From NCBI RefSeq assembly GCF_000819885.1, contig NZ_CDBO01000073.1, positions 1 to 64,000 on the forward strand: DNA of 64,000 nucleotides, written 5' to 3'. Numbering within the stretch: position 1 is the stretch's first letter; each line of letters begins with the position of its first letter. The notes below the pieces were generated by a model. That model was not told the DNA's origin. It saw only the letters and a list, made by a program, of their open reading frames with translations, and made no database searches. Positions 44,347-53,346 of the stretch are shown here, piece by piece. The translations under genes and the position numbers were made by a program. Origin of the DNA: Aeromonas fluvialis (GTDB lineage: Bacteria; Pseudomonadota; Gammaproteobacteria; Enterobacterales; Aeromonadaceae).

Positions 44347-45654
44347 TTGACGAAATCACTCACATTGTCCGATGTACTCGGATTGGGGTTTATGACCTTC
44401 GCCTTCTACCTGGGCGCTGGTAATATCATTTTCCCGCCGTTGGCCGGTTACATGGCCGGTGAGCATCTCTCTCTGGCGATGCTGGGCTTTCTGGTGACAG
44501 CGGTCGGTCTGCCACTCATCACTATCATTGCCGTGGCCAAGGCTGGCAATGGCTGGGCCGGCATGACCAAGCTGCTGCCTGCCGGCGTGGCGACCGCCCT
44601 GGCCGTTGCCATCTACATCATCATTGGTCCGGCATTTGCTGCGCCCCGTACCGGTCTGGTTGCCTACGAGATTGGCCTCAAGCCGTTCATCGGTGACATG
44701 GGTCAGGCCGGTTTGGCAGCCTATACCGTGATCTTCTTCGGCGTAGCCATGCTGGTCTCCATGAACCGGGGCAAGTTGATGGATGCCATCGGCAAATACC
44801 TGACTCCGGTACTGGTGCTGCTGCTGTTGGCCCTGGCGGTCGGGGTATTCGTAGCGCCGCAAGGCTCAATGCCTGATGCGTCCGGTGACTATCAGAACAG
44901 CCCCTTCGTGAAAGGGATCCTGGAAGGCTACAACACCATGGACACCCTGGCGTCCCTGATGTTTGGTGCCCTGATCGTCGACCTGCTGCGCCAGAAAGGG
45001 ATCAACGATTACAAGAGCCAGTTCAAGTATCTGGTGGCTGCCGGCCTCATCTCTGCTGTTGGCCTGAGCGTGGTGTATGTGTCCCTGTTCCAGCTGGGCA
45101 ACACCGCTGCCGGCGTTGCGACCGATGTCAGCAACGGGGGGGCCATCGTCAATGCCTATGTGCTGAGCCTGTTTGGTCAGCCCGGTCAACTGATCCTGGC
45201 GGCTATCATTACCCTGGCTTGCTTTACCACTGCGGTGGGCCTGATCTCCGCCTGTTCCGACTTCTTCCATAATCTCACTGGTATGAGTTACAAGAAGCTG
45301 GTGGTGGTGCTGGGTGTGATCTGCGCCGTGGTGGCCAACGTGGGTCTGAGCCAGTTGATCAGTCTCTCCATTCCGGTGCTGGTTGCCATCTATCCGGTTG
45401 CCGTGGCGTTGGTACTGGTCACCTTCCTGAAGGGTTACTTTGGCCGTCCCCGTCTGGTGTTCCGTGCGGTGTTGGTGGTTGCCTTCCTGTTCGGTTGCCT
45501 GGATGGTCTGGGTGCTGCCGGCATGAAGATGGATGCGTTTGCCTTCCTGCCGCTGTTCGATAAGGGGCTCGCCTGGCTGATGCCGACCCTGCTGGCCTGT
45601 GTCGTGGGCATGGTCGTTCGTCCGGCTGACAAGCTGGCCGCCGAAGCTGCCTGA
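44347..45654 (+). CDS. brnQ: Branched-chain amino acid Na+ symporter
   Basis: A 435-residue inner-membrane LIVCS-family carrier with about twelve helices importing Leu, Ile and Val. Conserved blocks: GFMTFAFYLGAGNIIFPPLAGYMAGEH, FAAPRTGLVAYEIG and a late GLSQLISLSIPVLVAIYP. The start is taken as TTG 44347 (six bases after GAGG); another TTG at 44341 abuts the ribosome site. No ATG fits. A long leader with a terminator-like structure precedes it. Confidence 0.94.
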   Translation: MTKSLTLSDVLGLGFMTFAFYLGAGNIIFPPLAGYMAGEHLSLAMLGFLVTAVGLPLITIIAVAKAGNGWAGMTKLLPAGVATALAVAIYIIIGPAFAAPRTGLVAYEIGLKPFIGDMGQAGLAAYTVIFFGVAMLVSMNRGKLMDAIGKYLTPVLVLLLLALAVGVFVAPQGSMPDASGDYQNSPFVKGILEGYNTMDTLASLMFGALIVDLLRQKGINDYKSQFKYLVAAGLISAVGLSVVYVSLFQLGNTAAGVATDVSNGGAIVNAYVLSLFGQPGQLILAAIITLACFTTAVGLISACSDFFHNLTGMSYKKLVVVLGVICAVVANVGLSQLISLSIPVLVAIYPVAVALVLVTFLKGYFGRPRLVFRAVLVVAFLFGCLDGLGAAGMKMDAFAFLPLFDKGLAWLMPTLLACVVGMVVRPADKLAAEAA

Positions 45655-45676
45655 TCCCGCCGCCACTGAATAGCAA

Positions 45677-45708
45677 AGAGGCCAGCATATGCTGGCCTCT
45701 TCTGTTTT
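45677..45708 (+). terminator. Terminator of brnQ
   Basis: A perfect 12-bp stem without loop bases (AGAGGCCAGCAT / ATGCTGGCCTCT), followed by TCTGTTTTT. Confidence 0.88.
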
Positions 45709-45741
45709 TGGTGTGCTGACTTGTTCGTACAGTCTGACCGA

Positions 45742-45972
45742 TCAGAGTTGAGGGGCTGCCGGTTTGGGCTTTCCTGCCAGGCCGTACCAGTGAATTTCTA
45801 TCCGTCCGGCATGCCACTCGAAAGTGCCCCATGGCTGCTTGGCTTCCCAGCGCGGGAAGTTGATGAGTACCCGGTTATCCTCGTACTTGTAGAGGGAGGT
45901 GCTGATCTGAATGTCCGACAGGATCAACAACAGGACCCAGCAGATGAAAATCCATTTCAATGCTTTCCACAT
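45742..45972 (-). CDS. Small membrane-anchored protein, unknown
   Basis: A 76-residue protein with one N-terminal membrane helix (WKALKWIFICWVLLLILSDI) and a periplasmic domain rich in Trp and Tyr (NRVLINFPRWEAKQPWGTFEWHAGRIEIHWYG). It lies 4 bases beyond the cheX stop on the same strand, so it belongs to the zur-cheX transcript. No family recognised. Confidence 0.75.
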   Translation of the reverse strand: MWKALKWIFICWVLLLILSDIQISTSLYKYEDNRVLINFPRWEAKQPWGTFEWHAGRIEIHWYGLAGKPKPAAPQL

Positions 45973-45976
45973 AGGG

Positions 45977-46438
45977 TTACTCGAAGCAAATTTCGATGGT
46001 GGCGCGACCGAATTCGGATTCGAACGGCATCATTATCTTGGTGCCATCGGCACGGTGGGTGATGGTGTGATTGGGGCCGGAGACGATGATGGGGGTCGCC
46101 ATGTCAAACTCGTATCCCTTCTCACCTAGCATCCGCTTGGCACCGCCGGTCACCATGTTGGTGATTTCACCCACCATGTCGGTTACTTCCTCGTTGATGT
46201 TGGCAGGGGCCTCCCCCAGCATACGGCGCATGATCTCCAGTGCCAGACCCTTCTCGAAGCTGATGGAGAGAGAACCACGGGTCTGCGGGCCGACCATGCC
46301 AATCAGACCTGAGACATCGCCACGCGCCAGCTCATCCATTTTGCGTTTCGGTTTGCCCGGCTTGAGTTCCAGTTGCGCCATGGTCGAGAGTACATTGAGC
46401 AGGGATAGCAGGAACGGATTGACAAAATCAGCCTTCAT
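45977..46438 (-). CDS. CheX-like chemotaxis phosphatase
   Basis: A 153-residue protein of the CheC/CheX/FliY phosphatase family. One ExxN active-site motif is visible in MVGEITNMVTGGAKRML, as in CheX, with the paired pattern of an alpha-beta fold. CheX dephosphorylates CheY-like receivers. No other chemotaxis genes are near. Its start overlaps the end of zur by 11 bases, so its translation is tied to that of the zinc regulator, an odd partnership. Confidence 0.88.
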   Translation of the reverse strand: MKADFVNPFLLSLLNVLSTMAQLELKPGKPKRKMDELARGDVSGLIGMVGPQTRGSLSISFEKGLALEIMRRMLGEAPANINEEVTDMVGEITNMVTGGAKRMLGEKGYEFDMATPIIVSGPNHTITHRADGTKIMMPFESEFGRATIEICFE

Positions 46439-46886
46439 GATGACTTCCTACGGTGGGCGTACAACGAGCACATTGGCCATGTGCCTCTATCGTCTTATTG
46501 GTAATAGTAAAACCATGCAAATGGGCCTGCTCGGAAAACGCGCTATCGATCGCTGTATCGTGTAGCTCGACCACATCCCCGCACTCGTCGCAGATCAGCA
46601 ATTGCATCGGATGGGCGTGATCGAAGTGGCAGCAGAAGATAAACGCGTTGAGTGATTCCACCTTGTGAGCAAAGCCCTGCTCCAGCAAAAAGTCGAGGGC
46701 CCGATAGACGGTTGGCGGCTTGGCATTGGCTTCGGTTTGTTGCAACTGGGCCAGCAAATCATAGGCACTGATGGCGTTGCCGTGTGCCGCCAGCAGGCGA
46801 AATACCTGGCGTCGGGTCGGGGTGAAGCGGATCCCTCGTTGTATACAGAGTCGCTCGGCTCGTTGTAAAAGTTGGTCTTGATTCAT
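46428..46886 (-). CDS. zur: Zinc uptake regulator Zur
   Basis: A 152-residue Fur-family repressor. Winged helix at about 20-85 (FTPTRRQVFRLLAAHGNAISAYDLL; PPTVYRALDFLLEQGFAHKVES), metal ligands in CCHFDHAHPMQLLICDECGDVVELHD and the structural Cys pair CARC near the end. With Zn2+ it would repress znuCB/znuA through the palindromes at 15.9 kb. Divergent from dusA, as in E. coli. Confidence 0.95.
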   Translation of the reverse strand: MNQDQLLQRAERLCIQRGIRFTPTRRQVFRLLAAHGNAISAYDLLAQLQQTEANAKPPTVYRALDFLLEQGFAHKVESLNAFIFCCHFDHAHPMQLLICDECGDVVELHDTAIDSAFSEQAHLHGFTITNKTIEAHGQCARCTPTVGSHHEG

Positions 46887-47023
46887 GATCGCGCAGATAC
46901 CCTTTCTATTAGCCGGATACTATCACAGGGCCCCGCATGGCGCGGTGACAAAATTCATTTTCTGGGGCTGCTTCACGTTGTGATAAAATCCGCCCCTTTC
47001 TTTAGCCAACCCGGATGATTTTT

Positions 47024-48025
47024 ATGCAGGCGCAGCGTTTTTCCATCGCCCCCATGCTGGACTGGACTGATCGGCATTGCCGTTACTTTCATCGACTGAT
47101 GAGTCGCCAGACCTTGCTTTATACCGAAATGGTGACCACTGGCGCCATCATTCACGGCAAGGGGGATTATCTGGGTTACAGCGAGCAGGAGCACCCCATC
47201 TCCCTGCAGCTGGGTGGCAGCAATCCCGCCGATCTGGCCTATTGCGCCAAGCTGGCCGAGGAGCGCGGCTATGACGAGGTGAACATCAACGTCGGCTGCC
47301 CCTCCGATCGGGTACAGAACGGCCGTTTTGGTGCTTGCCTGATGGGGGAACCCGCGCTGGTGGCCGATTGCGTCAAGGCGATGCGCGATGTGGTCGACAT
47401 TCCAGTGACGGTGAAGACCCGTATCGGCATCGACGATCAGGACTCCTACGAATTTCTGCAGGCCTTTATCGAACAGGTGCGCGATGCCGGTTGCGATACC
47501 TTTATCGTGCATGCGCGCAAGGCGTGGCTGAGTGGTCTGAGTCCGCGGGAGAACCGCGAGATCCCGCCCCTCGATTACCCCCGTGTCTATCGGGTCAAGC
47601 AGGATTACCCGGATCTCACCATCGCCCTCAACGGCGGCGTCACCTCCATGGAGCAGACTCTCGAGCATCTGCAGCATGTGGATGGCGTCATGATGGGGCG
47701 CGAGGCCTATCAGAACCCCTACATTCTGGCCCAGGTGGACAATCTGGTGTTTGGCCAGCACAACGCCGTGCCGAGCCGCCACGAGGTGGTACGGATGATG
47801 CTGCCCTACATCGAGCAGGAGCTGGCCAAAGGCAACTACCTCTCCCACATGACTCGCCATATTCTGGGTCTGTTCCAGAACATGCAGGGGGCCCGCGCCT
47901 GGCGCCGTCACCTGAGCGAGAACGCCTGCAAGCCGGGGGCTGGGATTCATGTGGTGCTTGATGCCATGGCCAAGGTGCCGGAGTTTCCCGGCAATGCGTT
48001 GCTGACAAGTCCGCAGGGTGAGTGA
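47024..48025 (+). CDS. dusA: tRNA-dihydrouridine(20/20a) synthase
   Basis: A 333-residue FMN enzyme reducing U20/U20a in tRNA D-loops. Opening [20 protein letters not shown], catalytic Cys in [22 protein letters not shown] phosphate site in ALNGGVTS and [17 protein letters not shown] 47024 is preferred (GGAT upstream) over ATG 47015, which adds MIF. Confidence 0.95.
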   Translation: MQAQRFSIAPMLDWTDRHCRYFHRLMSRQTLLYTEMVTTGAIIHGKGDYLGYSEQEHPISLQLGGSNPADLAYCAKLAEERGYDEVNINVGCPSDRVQNGRFGACLMGEPALVADCVKAMRDVVDIPVTVKTRIGIDDQDSYEFLQAFIEQVRDAGCDTFIVHARKAWLSGLSPRENREIPPLDYPRVYRVKQDYPDLTIALNGGVTSMEQTLEHLQHVDGVMMGREAYQNPYILAQVDNLVFGQHNAVPSRHEVVRMMLPYIEQELAKGNYLSHMTRHILGLFQNMQGARAWRRHLSENACKPGAGIHVVLDAMAKVPEFPGNALLTSPQGE

Positions 48026-48089
48026 TCCCTCGCAGCACTAATTGGCTCATGATGGGGGTCATCGTGAGCGGTTACGCCATGGGGCGATG

Positions 48090-48124
48090 AAAAATGCCAG
48101 TCAGGGATGACTGGCATTTTTTGT
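48090..48124. terminator. Bidirectional terminator after dusA
   Basis: AAAATGCCAGTCA-GGGA-TGACTGGCATTTTTT between convergent dusA and the peptide-binding protein gene. Confidence 0.93.
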
Positions 48125-48173
48125 GGTGTATTGCGGTGATCAGCTTTCAGCACGGCATGGCACTGATCAATCC

Positions 48174-49778
48174 TTAGGGTTTGATCAGATAAAGCTGGCG
48201 GCTGTAGGCCACATCTTCCGGGTTGTTGATGGGGTAGCCCTTGAGCCAGGGTTTGATGAGGCGGGCGTTGGTGTATTGGTAGATGGGGGCGATGGGGGCT
48301 TGCTCCAGCAGGATAGCTTCCGCCTCGCCAAACAGCGTGCTGCGGCTGGCGGCATCCTGAGTGCTGGCAGCCTCTGCCAGCAGCTGGTCATAACGGGCAT
48401 TGGCAAAGCCCGCCATGTTGCCGCTGTGACGCGAGCCCCACAGGCCGAGGAAGGCAGAAGGGTCGTTGTAGTCGGCCACCCAGGAGGAGCGGATCACCTC
48501 GAACTGACCGCTCTGGCGACTGTCGAGATAGGTTTTCCACTCCTGATTGGTCAGCTCGACCTCGGCGCCCAGCTTCTGCTTCCACATGCTGGCAATCGCC
48601 AGTGCCATCTTCTTGTGAATTTCCGCGGTGTTGTAGAGCAGGGTCAGCTTGAGCGGCTTGTCCGGGCCGTATCCGGCCTCTTTCAGCAGCGCCTTGGCCT
48701 TGCTGTCCAGCTCGGGCTGGCTGCTGGTGGAGAGCAGGTTGGCGGCCGGGGTGAAGCTGGCGGTCACATCCGGAGTGAAGTGATAAGCCGGTTTCTCGCC
48801 GGTTCCGAGCACCTTGTCGGCGATCAGGGCGCGGTCGATGGTGTAGGAGAGCGCCTTGCGCACCCGCACATCGTCGAGGGGCGCCTGACGGGTATTGAAG
48901 GCGTAGTAGTAGGTGCCGAGCTGATCCGGGGTGTAGACCTCATTCGGGATCTGCTGTTTCAGCTTGTTGTACTGCTCCTTGGGGAAGGATTCAGTGATAT
49001 GCAGATCGCCCGCCAGATAGCGGTTGGTGGCCGCGCTCTCCTGATTGATCGGCATGAAGATCACCTTGGTCAATACGGTATGTGCCCGATCCCAGTAATA
49101 AGGGTTGGGAGTCAGCTCCAGCTTCTCGTTGACTACCCGGTTGTTCAGCACAAAGGCGCCGTTGCCCACCAGTTTGCCGGGCTGGGTCCACTGGTTGCCG
49201 TGCTGCTCGATGCTGGCCTGATGGAGCGGCGACAGGCTGGGGTGACTCAGTAGATTGAGGAAATAGGGAACCGGCTGGGAGAGGGTGACCTGCAGGGTGT
49301 GATCATCCAGCGCCTTGACCCCCAGCTCGCTGGCAGGCAACTTGCCCGCCACTATCTCGTCCACCTTGTCGAAACGGGCCAGTTGGGCAAACCAGGCGAA
49401 GGTGGCCGCCTCTTTCGGGTCGACCAGCTTGCGCCAGCCGTAGACGAAGTCGCCGGCCTTGACCGGATCGCCGTTGGACCAGCGTGCATCCTGGCGCAGA
49501 TGGAAGGTAAAGAACTGATTGCCCTTGTTCTCCCAGCTGGCGGCCACCCCGGCGACCGGCTTGCCATCCGGCCCCTGGGTCAGCAGCCCCTCGAACAGAT
49601 CCCGCAATACCTGCAACTCCGGCAGGCCGACCAGCTTGAGTGGGCTCAGGCTCGCAGGTTCATCCTTGAGGTGGCGAACGACAATCTGCTCGGCGGCGAG
49701 TTGTGTGCCGGCGGGAATATCGGCAGCCTGGACAGCAGCGCAGCCCAACAGGGCCAGCAAGGGGCTCCATCCTTTCAT
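48174..49778 (-). CDS. OppA-like peptide ABC transporter binding protein
   Basis: A 534-residue periplasmic SBP_bac_5 protein with a signal peptide (MKGWSPLLALLGCAAVQA) and the OppA pattern EPASLSPLKLVGLPELQVLRDLFEGL, DDVRVRKALSYTIDR, and APIAPIYQYTNARLIKPWLKGYPINN at the end. No permease or ATPase genes are adjacent, so it is an orphan that would have to use an Opp system elsewhere. Confidence 0.93.
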   Translation of the reverse strand: MKGWSPLLALLGCAAVQAADIPAGTQLAAEQIVVRHLKDEPASLSPLKLVGLPELQVLRDLFEGLLTQGPDGKPVAGVAASWENKGNQFFTFHLRQDARWSNGDPVKAGDFVYGWRKLVDPKEAATFAWFAQLARFDKVDEIVAGKLPASELGVKALDDHTLQVTLSQPVPYFLNLLSHPSLSPLHQASIEQHGNQWTQPGKLVGNGAFVLNNRVVNEKLELTPNPYYWDRAHTVLTKVIFMPINQESAATNRYLAGDLHITESFPKEQYNKLKQQIPNEVYTPDQLGTYYYAFNTRQAPLDDVRVRKALSYTIDRALIADKVLGTGEKPAYHFTPDVTASFTPAANLLSTSSQPELDSKAKALLKEAGYGPDKPLKLTLLYNTAEIHKKMALAIASMWKQKLGAEVELTNQEWKTYLDSRQSGQFEVIRSSWVADYNDPSAFLGLWGSRHSGNMAGFANARYDQLLAEAASTQDAASRSTLFGEAEAILLEQAPIAPIYQYTNARLIKPWLKGYPINNPEDVAYSRQLYLIKP

Positions 49779-49843
49779 GGGTCGGATCCTTCAAATAGTG
49801 TGAGGCGGGGAGAAAACTCGGCGAGAAAATATCGCCGACAGAT

Positions 49844-49877
49844 GGGAAATCATGATATCCCGTTTGCTGGTCTGACC
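49844..49877. promoter_or_regulatory. Two dyads, one FadR-like, upstream of oppA-like gene
   Basis: GGGAAATCATGATATCCC (49844-49861) is a near-palindrome, and TGGTCTGACC (49868-49877) matches the core TGGTCNGACC of FadR operators. Both lie in the 184-base divergent region between the peptide-binding protein and the ParB-like gene. No regulator is next to them. Confidence 0.35.
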
Positions 49878-49962
49878 GCCAGCATTCGACTCTCACTCCC
49901 AATCGGGGTAGAAGAGCGTTCCCGGCGTCTGTGCAGTTCAATGTGGTGAGGAGTGTCAAACG

Positions 49963-50670
49963 ATGAAAGCATGGTTATTGCTGGCCTGTCTGTTTAGCCA
50001 GGGCGTCTGGGCGTTGGCCCCGTGCCAGAGCGACACGGCGGTGGGCAACTGGTGCGAGATCGGCATCGATGCCTTGCACCCGACTCAGGGGGGCATCGGC
50101 CAGATCCAGGTCGATGAGACCCAGGCCACATTGGCGGGCATGAGCGTAAAGCAGTTCGACAAGTTGATGAAAAAGAAAGAGATCCCGGTAGTGATTGCGC
50201 CGGATGGTAGTTACTGGTTGGTGGACAGACACCATCTCACCAAGGCGCTGTGGCAGCAGGGGGTTACCGAGGCCCGGGTCAAGGTGATTGGCCGCCTGCA
50301 GGACAAGGCCAACTTCTGGAGCCAGATGCAGAACAACCACTGGGCCTGGCTCAAGGATGAGAAGGGGCTGCCGCTGACCCCGGAGCAGTTGCCGACCCGC
50401 ATCGACAAGCTGCCCGATTACCCCTATCGCACTCTGGCCGGACTGCTGCAGGATGCGGGTTACTTTCGCAAGGACAAACAGGTCTATTTCGTCGAGTTTG
50501 CCTGGGCCAGCTGGCTCGGCAAGCAGATGCAGTGGATGCCGGTCGACAGCACCAATCTGGCGGCCCGGCTGCAACAGGCCAAACGGCTCGCCTGCGGCAG
50601 CGATGCCAGTGACTTGCCCGGTTATCCCGGCAAGCAGTGCAGCCTCAATCAGTCCAAAAGCGCGCAGTGA
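49963..50670 (+). CDS. Secreted ParB-like (ParBc_2) protein
   Basis: A 235-residue protein with a signal peptide (MKAWLLLACLFSQGVWA-LAP), followed by a ParB/sulfiredoxin-like core: CEIGIDALHPTQGGIGQIQVDE, then IPVVIAPDGSYWLVDRHHLTKALWQQG, where the DRHH motif takes the place of the ParB GERR-type box. Four cysteines suit an exported protein. Plasmid-partition function is unlikely for a periplasmic protein; actual role unknown. Divergent from the oppA-like gene. Confidence 0.8.
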   Translation: MKAWLLLACLFSQGVWALAPCQSDTAVGNWCEIGIDALHPTQGGIGQIQVDETQATLAGMSVKQFDKLMKKKEIPVVIAPDGSYWLVDRHHLTKALWQQGVTEARVKVIGRLQDKANFWSQMQNNHWAWLKDEKGLPLTPEQLPTRIDKLPDYPYRTLAGLLQDAGYFRKDKQVYFVEFAWASWLGKQMQWMPVDSTNLAARLQQAKRLACGSDASDLPGYPGKQCSLNQSKSAQ

Positions 50671-50883
50671 GCGGATGTGCGATGACGCCATCCACTACCT
50701 GTCGGAGATAAACGAGGGCGGCCCCGGGGTCGCCCATTTTCTGTCTGGGAGTGAGCGTTGCGCATAGCGGTCATTGCAAGGCCCGGCCAAGGGCAGGGGA
50801 GATCCTGCTCTAATCCTCTGGTTGATATTTATTCTCAATTAGCCATGATAACACTCCCACCATGACGGACTCGGGAGAGCGAG

Positions 50884-51216
50884 ATGACACCGCAAAGTGG
50901 GCAACGATACATGCTGGAGGCGGAACGAGCCTGGCAGGGCGGTTCGTTGGGGGCGGCGATCTGCTTGTATCAGCAGGCGCTGGGGGATGTTTGTGAGATG
51001 ACCCGGGTCGTGTTGACCGAGCTGGCCACCATGCGGGTCGCCACCTGCCACCAGCTGGCCGACTTCTGGCGTGCGATGGATGAGCCGACTTACGAGCTGC
51101 GCTACCTGAAGCTCGCCTCTCTCAAGCGTCACCCCAATCCGGAAATGGCCCGGCTGATCCAGCTTCAGGACCAGGTACAGGGCTGCGAGCTGCTCGGCCG
51201 TTTTCGCCTCATCTGA
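50884..51216 (+). CDS. Small helical protein, possibly DUF2753-like
   Basis: A 110-residue soluble protein. Opening RYMLEAERAWQGGSLGAAICLYQQAL resembles a TPR-like pair found in DUF2753 proteins of Vibrio relatives; this link is from memory of the pattern and is weak. Three Cys residues, no signal peptide. The 213 bases upstream (50671-50883) show nothing definite. Convergent with the next gene. Confidence 0.7.
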   Translation: MTPQSGQRYMLEAERAWQGGSLGAAICLYQQALGDVCEMTRVVLTELATMRVATCHQLADFWRAMDEPTYELRYLKLASLKRHPNPEMARLIQLQDQVQGCELLGRFRLI

Positions 51217-51234
51217 CCGTGGCTGAGCTGCAGC

Positions 51235-51984
51235 TCAGCCCCGCCGTTTGAGTTTCTGGGCGATCCGTTGCTGCGCCTCCTCCCCTTGCAGTGCCTGAGC
51301 GAAGGCGCGCGCCTCCAGATCGATGACAAAGTGCACCGCCTGTTTAAGTTCCTGCTTGAGCAGTGCCTTGCTCTTTTGCAACGCCCTGGGCGGTTTGGCC
51401 GCCAGCTTCAGCCCCTGCTCACGGGCAAAGGGGAGCAACAGGTCGGCGGCCACCACCCGATTGGCCAGCCCAAGCCGCAGCGCCTCCTCTGCATCGATCG
51501 CCTCGGCCAGCAGTAACAGCTCGGCCGCCTTGAGGTGCCCCACCAGGCGCGGCAGCAGCAGGCTGGAGGCAAACTCCGGCACCAGCCCCAGCTCGACAAA
51601 GGGAAGCTGCAAGCGGGCGTTATCCGCCAGATAGACCAGATCACAGTGCAGCAGGATGGTGGTGCCGATCCCCACCGCCGGGCCCGCAACGGCGGCGACC
51701 ACAGGTTTGGGAAAATCCGCCAGAGTATGGAGAAACTGCAAAATGGGGTCGTCGGGCTCCAGCGAACTCTTGCCGACAAAATCGGCCAGATCATTGCCCG
51801 CGGTGAAGCAGTCGCGTTGCCCCTGCACTAACAGGACATGCACCTCGTCATCGGCCGCTGCCTTTCGCAGTGCTGCCACCAGTTGCTCATACAACTCGGT
51901 ATTGAGGGCGTTGCGCTTGTCGGGGCGGTTGAGGGTCAGGGTGAGCAAGCCATCCTGCTGCTCGGCAATGAGAATGGGGGCCAT
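51235..51984 (-). CDS. Enoyl-CoA hydratase/isomerase-family protein
   Basis: A 249-residue crotonase-fold protein. Oxyanion-hole segments: FTAGNDLADF and AAVAGPAVGIGTTILLHCDLVY; the catalytic-acid segment LPFVELGLVPEFASSLLLPRLVG has Glu in FVELGLVPE. Possible enoyl-CoA hydratase or delta-isomerase. ATG 51984 with AAGGAT is chosen over a longer frame to 52059. Single gene, divergent from the copper chaperone. Confidence 0.92.
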   Translation of the reverse strand: MAPILIAEQQDGLLTLTLNRPDKRNALNTELYEQLVAALRKAAADDEVHVLLVQGQRDCFTAGNDLADFVGKSSLEPDDPILQFLHTLADFPKPVVAAVAGPAVGIGTTILLHCDLVYLADNARLQLPFVELGLVPEFASSLLLPRLVGHLKAAELLLLAEAIDAEEALRLGLANRVVAADLLLPFAREQGLKLAAKPPRALQKSKALLKQELKQAVHFVIDLEARAFAQALQGEEAQQRIAQKLKRRG

Positions 51985-52074
51985 CTCTAAATCCTTGCTA
52001 TTGAAAGGTGCATAAAAGGTTGCCGCTGGGGTAACCTTGGGGCCGTTTAACAACATCATAAAAGGATTTCAACC

Positions 52075-52524
52075 ATGTTTAAACGTGCGTTTTATTCTCT
52101 GCTGCTGGTTGGCATGACTGCGCCAGCACTGGCCAAGGTCGAGGCCGTCGACGGCTATGTGCGCCTGTTGCCGCCGGGTTCCCCCAACACCGCCGCCTTT
52201 ATGGTGCTCAAGAATGACGCCGACAAGCCGATCAAGCTGGTGGCGGCGGCTTCTGCTGCGGCCGGGCGTGCCGAGCTGCATACTCACCTGCACGAAAATG
52301 GCGTCATGAAGATGCGTCAGGTCGAGAGCATCGAGATCCCGGCCAAGGGCGAAGCGGTGCTCAAGCCGGGCAGCCTGCACATCATGTTGTTCGAGGTGGG
52401 CACGCTCTCCGAGCAGACGCCTTTCCCGCTCACCCTCACCCTGGATGATGGTCAGAAGCTGGATCTGTCGCTACCGGTGAAGCCGATTGAGCCGATGGCA
52501 GAGATGAAACATACAAAGCACTGA
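52075..52524 (+). CDS. PCu(A)C-type periplasmic copper chaperone
   Basis: A 149-residue protein with a signal peptide (ending APALA-KVEA) and the Cu(I) motif H-x-n-M-x21-22-H-x-M: ELHTHLHENGVMKMRQV followed by LKPGSLHIMLF. These chaperones deliver copper to CuA of cytochrome oxidase or protect against copper. A His/Met tail (MAEMKHTKH) may add binding sites. No Sco partner is adjacent. Confidence 0.93.
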   Translation: MFKRAFYSLLLVGMTAPALAKVEAVDGYVRLLPPGSPNTAAFMVLKNDADKPIKLVAAASAAAGRAELHTHLHENGVMKMRQVESIEIPAKGEAVLKPGSLHIMLFEVGTLSEQTPFPLTLTLDDGQKLDLSLPVKPIEPMAEMKHTKH

Positions 52525-52619
52525 CATTTGTCGTCGCTTACTCAGGATTATCGCTGGGTATTTTGGCTGCACCGAGTAAAATAGCGCCCTTTTCCATGTA
52601 TGCGAGAGGAAGTAACGCG

Positions 52620-53249
52620 ATGAAAAAGATGCTGATTGCCGGTGCTGTTCTGACACTGTGCAGCCAGGCTGCGATGGCTGCCGATGACTGGCGTTTTGCC
52701 GCCGGTGCAGACGTATGGTCTGCTCAGGGTGGTGGTCATGCATATGGCCATAGTGCCAATCATTATGATGACAACTACAACTGGAACGGCTACCTGCAGC
52801 TGGAGCATGGCATCATCTTACTGCCGAATGCCAAGTTTGAAATCTCCGATTTCAGCACCTCCGGTGGCGCGTTCAAAAATGATCTGACCGCTTACGATCT
52901 GAGCCTCTACTACCGTCTGTTCAACAACGATCTGTTCAGGATCGATCTGGGTATGACCGGCCGTCACTACGATGGCGAGCAGGTAACCTGGGGTCGCAAG
53001 GGTTATGACGACGATACCCTGATGGCTTATACCGGCAGCGAAGTGAAGCTCCCGGGTACCGGCATCGCCTTCTTCGGCGATCTGCGTACTCACGATGCGG
53101 ACAACTATGACTATCGTCTGGGTGGTTCCTACAAGTTCTCCACCATGCCGGTCAAGTTGCGTGCCGGCTGGCGTGAAGCCAAGATTGATTTCGCCAACAT
53201 CGACCAGTCTATTGATGGCTGGTTCATGGGTGGCGAATTCACTTTCTAA
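52620..53249 (+). CDS. Outer-membrane beta-barrel protein (TIGR04219-like)
   Basis: A 209-residue exported protein: signal peptide ending AAMA-ADDWR, then alternating barrel strands (WNGYLQLEHGIILLPNAKFEISDF; YDLSLYYRLFNNDLFRIDLGM) and a terminal strand SIDGWFMGGEFTF ending in Phe for BAM recognition. AGGAAG precedes the ATG. Function unknown. Its last 45 or so bases are repeated, in diverged form, directly downstream. Confidence 0.9.
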   Translation: MKKMLIAGAVLTLCSQAAMAADDWRFAAGADVWSAQGGGHAYGHSANHYDDNYNWNGYLQLEHGIILLPNAKFEISDFSTSGGAFKNDLTAYDLSLYYRLFNNDLFRIDLGMTGRHYDGEQVTWGRKGYDDDTLMAYTGSEVKLPGTGIAFFGDLRTHDADNYDYRLGGSYKFSTMPVKLRAGWREAKIDFANIDQSIDGWFMGGEFTF

Positions 53250-53280
53250 TCTGACGTTGTCTGGCAACTGGGAGTGATAT

Positions 53281-53346
53281 GTTTCGCCAACATCTATCAG
53301 AGCGTTCTGTTGATGGCTGGTTTATGGGCGGTGAATTCACTTTCTA
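53281..53346 (+). pseudogene. Orphan 3' tail of a diverged copy of the outer-membrane barrel gene
   Basis: This stretch reads FANIYQS, then after a two-base offset SVDGWFMGGEFTF and TAA, and it continues into TCTGAC like the parent. The intact gene ends FANIDQSIDGWFMGGEFTF, TAA, TCTGAC. Base differences are scattered, so it is an older or foreign allele tail, not a fresh duplication. Confidence 0.88.
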
